From NCBI GenBank assembly GCA_014727835.1, contig WJMT01000072.1:1-37889 (forward strand): 37,889 bases of DNA. Reading direction: 5' to 3'. The notes below the pieces were generated by a model that ran no database searches, was not told where the DNA came from, and saw nothing but the letters and a program-made list of their open reading frames with translations. Both the position numbers and the translations under genes were made by a program. Position 1 is the stretch's first letter. The number at the start of each line of letters is the position of its first letter. Positions 32,336 through 37,889 of the stretch are shown here, piece after piece. The DNA is from Candidatus Aminicenantota bacterium. Lineage in GTDB: Bacteria > Acidobacteriota > Aminicenantia > Aminicenantales > Aminicenantaceae.

Positions 32336-33718
32336 ATGGAAACAGACAAGCCAAAACTTGTAATGATCGGCGGCCTATGGGGAGGCCTGGTCCCTTTAAT
32401 AGTGCTCATCGGGATTCTGATCGGCCTGTCCATTGGAGGAACCGCCGGAATCAAAGCTCTGTGGACCGCCGGATGGCTGGCCCTGCTCATGGGTCTGTTT
32501 TTTGCTAAAAACAAATCCTTTTACTGCACCACACTCATCAAAGGGCTGGGAGACAACAACGGGATCGTCATTGTCACAGCCTGGCTTTTTGCCGGAGTCT
32601 TCGGAAAACTCATGGTAGCCGGAGGGCTGGTGAGCGGGCTTCTTTGGGTGGGTCTTAAAACCGGAGCCAACGGAGCTCTGTTTGCATTCCTCTCCTTTCT
32701 CACTGCCATGATTTTTTCCATGGGCACTGGAACCAGCACCGGGACTGTGCTGTCCCTAGTTCCCGTGCTTTACCCGGCCGGTGTTTTTCTGGGTGCGAAT
32801 CCAGCGGTGCTCGCTTTAGGAATCCTTTCCGGAGCTGCTTTTGGAGACAACCTGGCTCCCATCTCTGATACCACCATTGTCTCAGCCTACACCCAGGAAG
32901 CCAGGATGAAGGATGTGGTGCGCAGCCGATTTCCTCTCTCAATAACCGCTGCTTTTTTCTCAGGGATGGTTATCTTTCTGTTCGGAGGAGGAGGTGACAT
33001 CCAAGCCCTTCCTGAAATTCAAGCTCAGATCAATCCCTTGGGGATGCTGATGCTCTTCAGTTTTGCTGTGGTTGTGATTTCCGCTCTGATGGGAAGACAT
33101 CTCATAGAATCCCTTATCTACGGAAATGTTTCTGCCATTTTCATTGGGATGATCACAGGACACATCCGTTTCAGCCAGCTGTTCCGTATCCCGGCAACAA
33201 CAGGAGAATCCTCAGGGATCATTCAAGAAGGGATCAACAGTGTAGTGGGAGCTATCATCTTTGCGCTGTTGATGCTGGGCATCACGCAGGTGCTTATTGA
33301 AAGCGGTGTGATGGCCAAAATACTGAAAAAGCTGGAACAGCGTGTTGTGAAAAGCGTGAAGCAGGCGGAACTGTTTATTGTCCTCTCCACTATCACTGCG
33401 TCCATTCCCATTGCGTCTAATGCCGCGGCTGAACTTTTAGTGGGCCCCAGTCTGGTCAAATCTCTGGGAGCCAAATTCAACCTCGCCCCAGCCAGAAAAG
33501 CGAATTTGATGGACTGCGCTGTGTGCAGCATTTTCTACACTCTTCCCTGGCATATCGCTGTGGTGGTCTGGTACGGAGCCCTTCAGTCAGCTGCGGACAC
33601 CTTTCAACTCTCTGCGCTTCCCATCAGCATTTCGTTTCTGAATCCGTATTCGTGGGCTCTTTTAGCGGTTCTGCTGGTCTCTGCCCTGACAGGCTGGAAC
33701 CGAAAATTCACAAGCTGA
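32336..33718 (+). CDS. NhaC family Na+/H+ antiporter
   Basis: 460-residue inner membrane carrier exchanging sodium for protons. About twelve hydrophobic helices are evident. The NhaC hallmarks GDNLAPISDTTIVSAYTQ (about residues 175-192, helix break) and MGTGTSTGTVLSLVPVLYPAG are present, with a mirrored half containing IPIASNAAAELLVGP. ATG 32336 is preferred over TTG 32321. Its ribosome binding site is close (GAGGG, gap of two bases), so start assignment is not certain. It lies on the opposite strand from, and converges on, the SSS symporter, with 31 bases between stops. Sodium exported here could drive the symporter; that link is functional inference, not sequence evidence. Confidence 0.87.
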   Translation: METDKPKLVMIGGLWGGLVPLIVLIGILIGLSIGGTAGIKALWTAGWLALLMGLFFAKNKSFYCTTLIKGLGDNNGIVIVTAWLFAGVFGKLMVAGGLVSGLLWVGLKTGANGALFAFLSFLTAMIFSMGTGTSTGTVLSLVPVLYPAGVFLGANPAVLALGILSGAAFGDNLAPISDTTIVSAYTQEARMKDVVRSRFPLSITAAFFSGMVIFLFGGGGDIQALPEIQAQINPLGMLMLFSFAVVVISALMGRHLIESLIYGNVSAIFIGMITGHIRFSQLFRIPATTGESSGIIQEGINSVVGAIIFALLMLGITQVLIESGVMAKILKKLEQRVVKSVKQAELFIVLSTITASIPIASNAAAELLVGPSLVKSLGAKFNLAPARKANLMDCAVCSIFYTLPWHIAVVVWYGALQSAADTFQLSALPISISFLNPYSWALLAVLLVSALTGWNRKFTS

Positions 33719-33749
33719 AAAAAACAGCAGTCTTCTCAATGCCTATAAA

Positions 33750-35186
33750 TCAGGTTCGGCTGGTTTTCCGTTCTGGCGTTTCTTTTTTGAGAAGACTCAG
33801 GGACACGGTAACCATCATGTTCAGAATCAGTCCCACAAACCCGGCGTTCAAGCCCAGAACGGGATCATTCCCGCTTAAGATCAGCACTATGACCAATGCC
33901 ACACCGGATAAAAGACCTGCCAGCACCCCTGACTTGGTGACTTTTTTCCAAAACAATCCCAGCACGACTCCGGGAAAGAACTGACAGACTCCGTCATATC
34001 CCAGAATCAGCAGGTTCACCAGATCTTCGGTTAAAAACAACGCAAACAAAAGACTGAGTGTCATGATGACAATCACCATAACACGAGAAAGCCTCATGAC
34101 TTTTTCGTCACCTGCATGGGGATCAAATCCTGCTTTGTACACATTTTTGCTCAAAAGAGTAGAGGCAAACAGCACCAGAATAGCAGCCGGGACCATGGCG
34201 GTCACTGCGCCGGCTGCGCCCACAAAGCCCATAAACCATGACGGATATGTTTGGTTCACCAAAGATAAAAAAGCCAGATCCCCGTTTTCAAGCCCGGGAA
34301 TCACCAGGACAGCGGTGAATCCCACCATGAAGATGAGCAGGATGGGAATCTGGTAAAACGGCATGATGATGGCATTTCTTTTGATCACTTGATCGCTTTT
34401 TGCAGAAAACGCAGAGCCAAAAACATGGGGCCACATGTAAAAACCCAGGGAAGTTAGAAGAATGGTGGACATCACCCACCAAACATCCATATGAGGAGCT
34501 GCACCCGGAAACACCAAATGCTGGGGCATCTTTTGGATCAGGACTTCAAACATCCGGCTGTAGCTCCCAAAGTATATCAGAGGGACTCCAAAACCCACCA
34601 CAAACACGGCTGCGATCATAAGGACATCTTTGATCACAGAGACCCAGGCCGCTCCCCTCAAACCGCTGGTGTAAACAAAAGCACAGGTCAGTACAAACGA
34701 TATGAAAATCGCGGTTTCCGAACGGATGGTTCCATTACTGGCCACTTTGACGATGAAACCCAATCCCTGGAGCTGCAGCTGCAGATAAGGAACTATGGAA
34801 AACACACCGATCAGAGCCACCAGTATCCCCAACCCCCGGCTGTTGTAGCGGTGAATGAAAAAATCCGGCTGAGTGTGGAGTCCGTGCTTTTTTCCCACTT
34901 TCCACAGTTTAGGAAGGATGAAAAAAGAGAGAGTGTATGCCAATGCGCCATAAATCAATATGTAAAACGCCGGCGCTCCTTTGGAATAAGCCCAGCCGCT
35001 GGCGCCCAGAAAGGTGAATGTGGTGTAAATCTCTCCAGCCATCAGAAGCCAAATCAAGATGATCCCGAATCTCCGCCCGCCCACAGTCCAGTTCTCCAGG
35101 TTCATCTTCAAATTTCTTCCTGCAGTGATGCCCACAATGCTGGAAATGACTATGACTCCGAAGATAATCAATAGAGCAGTGTTCAA
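33750..35186 (-). CDS. Sodium:solute symporter (SSS family)
   Basis: 478-residue inner membrane carrier with about thirteen hydrophobic segments. SSS features: the N-terminal LENWTVGGRRFG start, TFTFLGASGWAYSKG (TM2 region, sodium site), and the central GLRGAAWVSVIKDVLM, which matches the SSS signature near TM5-6. Later GFVGAAGAVTAMVPAAILVLFASTLLSKNVYK marks the TM9 bundle, which carries sodium ligands in the family. The substrate cannot be read; pantothenate, proline or other acids are usual options. It starts inside the DUF3311 gene (ATGA overlap), an arrangement typical for this subfamily. Confidence 0.85.
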   Translation of the reverse strand: MNTALLIIFGVIVISSIVGITAGRNLKMNLENWTVGGRRFGIILIWLLMAGEIYTTFTFLGASGWAYSKGAPAFYILIYGALAYTLSFFILPKLWKVGKKHGLHTQPDFFIHRYNSRGLGILVALIGVFSIVPYLQLQLQGLGFIVKVASNGTIRSETAIFISFVLTCAFVYTSGLRGAAWVSVIKDVLMIAAVFVVGFGVPLIYFGSYSRMFEVLIQKMPQHLVFPGAAPHMDVWWVMSTILLTSLGFYMWPHVFGSAFSAKSDQVIKRNAIIMPFYQIPILLIFMVGFTAVLVIPGLENGDLAFLSLVNQTYPSWFMGFVGAAGAVTAMVPAAILVLFASTLLSKNVYKAGFDPHAGDEKVMRLSRVMVIVIMTLSLLFALFLTEDLVNLLILGYDGVCQFFPGVVLGLFWKKVTKSGVLAGLLSGVALVIVLILSGNDPVLGLNAGFVGLILNMMVTVSLSLLKKETPERKTSRT

Positions 35187-35404
35187 TCTTCATCTCCTTT
35201 CTCTGACTTGTTGATTCGGCGCTCCAAAGTATAAGCAGCAAACAGGATCAGGGGCGTCAGAAGGACCCAGCTCAAGATCCAAAAAAGAAGAAACGGAAGC
35301 CCTAAGATCACAGGCTTGATCCGATTGACCAGGGGAAGGGCAAACACAAGAGTGATGAAGGGAATGGCTCCCAAAATCAGGGCGTATTTGGTTCCTTTTT
35401 TCAT
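35183..35404 (-). CDS. DUF3311 small membrane protein, SSS symporter partner
   Basis: 73-residue protein with two membrane helices (residues 8-25 and 32-60), a Lys-rich start and an acidic end (SEKGDED). Such proteins sit directly before SSS transporters and are thought to help assembly or stability; that role is not proven. GGAG upstream of ATG 35404 gives a clear start, and the stop overlaps the symporter ATG by four bases. Confidence 0.75.
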   Translation of the reverse strand: MKKGTKYALILGAIPFITLVFALPLVNRIKPVILGLPFLLFWILSWVLLTPLILFAAYTLERRINKSEKGDED

Positions 35405-35459
35405 GTTGGGCTCCTATTTAGCACTTTCCTGGCCCAAATATACAATATTCATTTCAAAA

Positions 35460-35487
35460 TTGCTAAAACGAATTTTCGTTCTATAAT
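35460..35487 (+). promoter_or_regulatory. uvrA promoter
   Basis: TTGCTA (35460-35465), a 16-base spacer, and perfect TATAAT (35482-35487). The start would fall near 35494, so ATG 35496 has almost no leader. Confidence 0.6.
35467..35480. promoter_or_regulatory. Perfect palindrome between -35 and -10 of uvrA
   Basis: AACGAA-TT-TTCGTT is a six-base inverted repeat filling the promoter spacer. uvrA is a classic SOS gene, so a LexA-type operator is the leading idea. It does not match the E. coli CTGT-N8-ACAG box or the alphaproteobacterial GTTC-N7-GTTC; it resembles the CGAAC-type Gram-positive box only loosely. Confidence 0.4.
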
Positions 35488-35495
35488 AGAGGGTT

Positions 35496-37889
35496 ATGAA
35501 TAAAGACAAAATCGCACTGCGTGGTGTCAAGGTCCACAATCTCAAAAGCATAGACCTGGACATTCCTCTCAATAAGCTGGTCATTGTCACCGGGATCTCC
35601 GGTTCAGGAAAATCCTCTCTGGCTTTTGATACCCTCTATGCAGACGGACAGCGTCGATTCATCGAATCTTTGTCTGCTTATGCCCGGCAGTTTTTAGAAC
35701 GAATGGAAAAGCCGGATGCGGATAAAATCGAAGGAATCACCCCGGCTATAGCTATCCAGCAGAAAGCCACCACTAAAAATCCTCGCTCCACAGTGGCCAC
35801 CGTGACTGAAATCCATGATTTCATGCGCATCCTATATGCCCGAATCGGAGTCATCCACTGCCTGGAATGCGGACAGCCGGTGAGACGAGATACCATTGAT
35901 GCTATAGTGGAGATCCTTTTTAAACTGCCGGCTCAGACTCACATCACTATTACATTTCCATGGACAAAGGAGAAAGGACTCCGGGAATTGAGAGCAGACG
36001 GCTTCACCCGCCTCTTTAAGAACAATAAAGTGATGCCGCTTAAAGACGCAGAAATCAAAGATCCCATACCTTTTCAGGTCTTTATGGACAGTCTGTCCCT
36101 TGACCGGGAAGAGAGAGAAAGACTGGTGGACTCTCTGGAAACAGCTATGAAAAAAGGCGAGGGAACGGTCATGGTCCACACTCAAAACAGCAAACAGTTG
36201 CTTTTTTCAAGCCGGCTGGAATGCAAGAATTGCCAAATCGAATATGACAAACCCACCCCCGGGCTTTTTTCATTCAACAACCCTCAAGGGGCTTGTCCGA
36301 AATGTCATGGATTCGGTGATTTGGCTGTGATTGACAAAGACAAAATCGTACCAGACCCGAATCTTTCCCTTGAAGAGGGGGCTATAGAACCTTGGACCAA
36401 GCCCTCCTCGCGGAGACGGATGAGGAATCTGCTGAACCGGGCTCAAGAGAGGAGCATTCCAACAGATATTCCTTTTAAAGAATTAACCGAAGAACAAAAG
36501 CAATTCGTGTTTGAAGGAGAGGGGGCTTACAAAGGAGTGCTGGGCTTTTTTGAACGCCTCAAACGCAAGAAATACAAGGTCCAGGTCAGAGTTTTTCTGG
36601 CACGGTACCGGAAATACATCCCCTGTCCGGAATGCCATCAGATGCGGCTCAATCAAAAAGCCCTTCACATGAAAATCAAAGGCCTTTCCATTGGAGAAGT
36701 CACTCAAAAAACAGTCAGCGAAGCCAGTGATTTCTTCCAAAGCATCAAGCTGACCCCTTTTCAAAAAAATGTCTCAGGCAAGCTGATTGCGGAAATCCAG
36801 AACAGACTCAAATTCCTTCTGGAAGTGGGGCTGGATTACATCACTCTGGACCGCATCACATTCACGTTAAGCGGAGGCGAAGCCCAGCGCATCAATCTGG
36901 CATCAGCTCTCAGTGCTTCTCTGGTAGGCACACTTTTTGTGCTGGACGAACCCAGCATAGGGCTTCATGCCCGGGATAACCACCGATTAATCCAAATCCT
37001 CAACTCCCTCAAAAAAATGGGAAACACTGTTTTGGTGGTTGAGCATGACCCGGAAATCATCAGAGCTGCAGAGTATTTGATCGATCTGGGCCCGGGAGCC
37101 GGGGAGCATGGTGGACAGGTCCTGTTTTCAGGCCATATGAAATCCTTCATGCAACATTGTTCCTCTCTCACATCTCAATACATGAAAGGAGAAAAGCACA
37201 TCCTGGTTCCTGAGAACAGAAGGTCCCCGGAACGATTCATCGCCGTAAAAAAAGCCTCTAAACACAACCTCAAAAACATGAATGTGCAAATCCCTCTGAA
37301 CCTGTTCACGTGTGTGACAGGTGTTTCCGGATCAGGGAAAAGCACCCTTCTTTTTGACGTGCTGTACAAAGGATGGACCGGAGAATCATCCGACGGATTC
37401 CTAAAAATCGTGGGAAAAGATCAAGTCGATAAAATCATTATGGTGGACCAGTCCCCCTTAAGCACATCGCCCCGCTCCATACCAGCCACCTATACCAAAG
37501 CTATGGATGGAATCAGGGACCTGTTCAGCCGCACAAGGGAATCCAGAGCTCATGGATACAGCCCTGGCTTTTTCTCCTTCAACACATCCGGGGGCCGGTG
37601 TGAATCCTGTAAGGGAGCGGGACAGCAGATCGTTGAAATGCAGTTTTTATCAGATGTGATCCTCACCTGCGATGCGTGCAAGGGAAAACGGTATAAAAAG
37701 GAAATCCTTGAAATCAAATACAAAGAGAAAAACATCCATGATGTCCTGCAGATGAGTGTCTCACAAGCCATTGACTTTTTCCATGACCTACCCAAGATAT
37801 TGAGAAAACTCAAACCTCTTTTGGAAGTGGGCTTGGGATATCTGAGGCTGGGACAGCCCACCACTACGCTTTCGGGGGGTGAGCTGCAG
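35496..37889 (+). CDS. uvrA: Excinuclease ABC subunit A, C-terminus beyond window
   Basis: The DNA damage-recognition ATPase of nucleotide excision repair. 798 codons are open and the window ends within the second signature motif (LSGGELQ). The N-terminal half has Walker [10 protein letters not shown] (residues 33-41), [18 protein letters not shown], a zinc-binding C-x2-C pair (LECKNC, CPKC), CPECHQMRL, the first signature [12 protein letters not shown] and Walker [15 protein letters not shown]. The second half has Walker [10 protein letters not shown] (609-617) and the CESCKGAG...CDACKGK zinc finger. Roughly 130 residues remain to reach normal length of about 930. Starts at ATG with a palindrome-bearing promoter. 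Divergent from the DUF3311 gene. Confidence 0.93.
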   Translation, partial: MNKDKIALRGVKVHNLKSIDLDIPLNKLVIVTGISGSGKSSLAFDTLYADGQRRFIESLSAYARQFLERMEKPDADKIEGITPAIAIQQKATTKNPRSTVATVTEIHDFMRILYARIGVIHCLECGQPVRRDTIDAIVEILFKLPAQTHITITFPWTKEKGLRELRADGFTRLFKNNKVMPLKDAEIKDPIPFQVFMDSLSLDREERERLVDSLETAMKKGEGTVMVHTQNSKQLLFSSRLECKNCQIEYDKPTPGLFSFNNPQGACPKCHGFGDLAVIDKDKIVPDPNLSLEEGAIEPWTKPSSRRRMRNLLNRAQERSIPTDIPFKELTEEQKQFVFEGEGAYKGVLGFFERLKRKKYKVQVRVFLARYRKYIPCPECHQMRLNQKALHMKIKGLSIGEVTQKTVSEASDFFQSIKLTPFQKNVSGKLIAEIQNRLKFLLEVGLDYITLDRITFTLSGGEAQRINLASALSASLVGTLFVLDEPSIGLHARDNHRLIQILNSLKKMGNTVLVVEHDPEIIRAAEYLIDLGPGAGEHGGQVLFSGHMKSFMQHCSSLTSQYMKGEKHILVPENRRSPERFIAVKKASKHNLKNMNVQIPLNLFTCVTGVSGSGKSTLLFDVLYKGWTGESSDGFLKIVGKDQVDKIIMVDQSPLSTSPRSIPATYTKAMDGIRDLFSRTRESRAHGYSPGFFSFNTSGGRCESCKGAGQQIVEMQFLSDVILTCDACKGKRYKKEILEIKYKEKNIHDVLQMSVSQAIDFFHDLPKILRKLKPLLEVGLGYLRLGQPTTTLSGGELQ

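Overview
The window is bacterial chromosome with ordinary gene density, many tight ATGA/GTGA gene overlaps and moderate GC. It has no rRNA, tRNA, phage, transposon or CRISPR signature that I can see. The strongest taxonomic hint is a PadR repressor coupled to a very large FtsX/MacB-type permease with an N-terminal permease-prefix domain. Together with M16, M20 and M55 peptidases, a DUF2961 protein and leaderless-looking promoters, it fits an Acidobacteriota/Aminicenantes-like bacterium living on peptides and sugars. That placement is inference; no marker gene is present to prove it.

Layout. (1) 1-809, minus: the start of a GAF/PAS sensor protein cut by the window edge. (2) 1053-3118, plus: a class I methyltransferase, a branched-chain aminotransferase (IlvE) and an overlapping tRNA methyltransferase TrmO. 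(3) 3200-8081, plus: a three-gene operon with 4-base overlaps, made of a catalytic M16 zinc protease, an M16 partner lacking the HxxEH site, and an exported DUF2961/GH172-type glycosidase. A PLP decarboxylase converges on it (8074-9483, minus). (4) 9484-10121: a 638-base AT-rich gap with a good promoter and a strong GC hairpin, possibly a small RNA. (5) 10122-16809: a metal/corrinoid uptake region with NikR, a divergent BtuF/BtuD/BtuC-like ABC importer, a YhcC-like radical SAM protein, and a cobalamin riboswitch controlling a BtuB-like TonB receptor. (6) 16867-22873: a small Cys/His membrane protein followed by an outer membrane factor, an adaptor and an RND heavy-metal-type pump whose key TM4 aspartate is missing. 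(7) 22878-27937: M20 amidohydrolase (minus), M55 D-aminopeptidase, a decayed radical SAM gene, a protein resembling tRNA-wybutosine enzyme TYW3, and an erythromycin-esterase-like hydrolase. (8) 28177-31103, minus: padR and the FtsX-like permease. (9) 31334-35404: a secreted LolA-like protein, an NhaC antiporter, and an SSS symporter with its DUF3311 partner. (10) 35496 to the end: uvrA, cut by the window edge.

How the parts relate. Two modules are well linked. The NikR, ABC importer, B12 riboswitch and TonB receptor genes form a nickel/cobalt/corrinoid acquisition block. The tripartite pump genes form an envelope-spanning exporter. Several genes (M16 pair, M20, M55, IlvE, amino-acid decarboxylase, SSS and NhaC sodium-coupled carriers) point to peptide and amino-acid use with a sodium economy.

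Most notable observations: a cobalamin riboswitch whose Shine-Dalgarno-sequestering platform can be read base by base; an RND pump with rearranged membrane charges; a bacterial TYW3-like protein; candidate PadR and SOS operators placed on promoters; three promoters that put transcription starts at the ATG; and two genes that look internally deleted (the sensor at 1-809 and the radical SAM remnant at 25153-25764).
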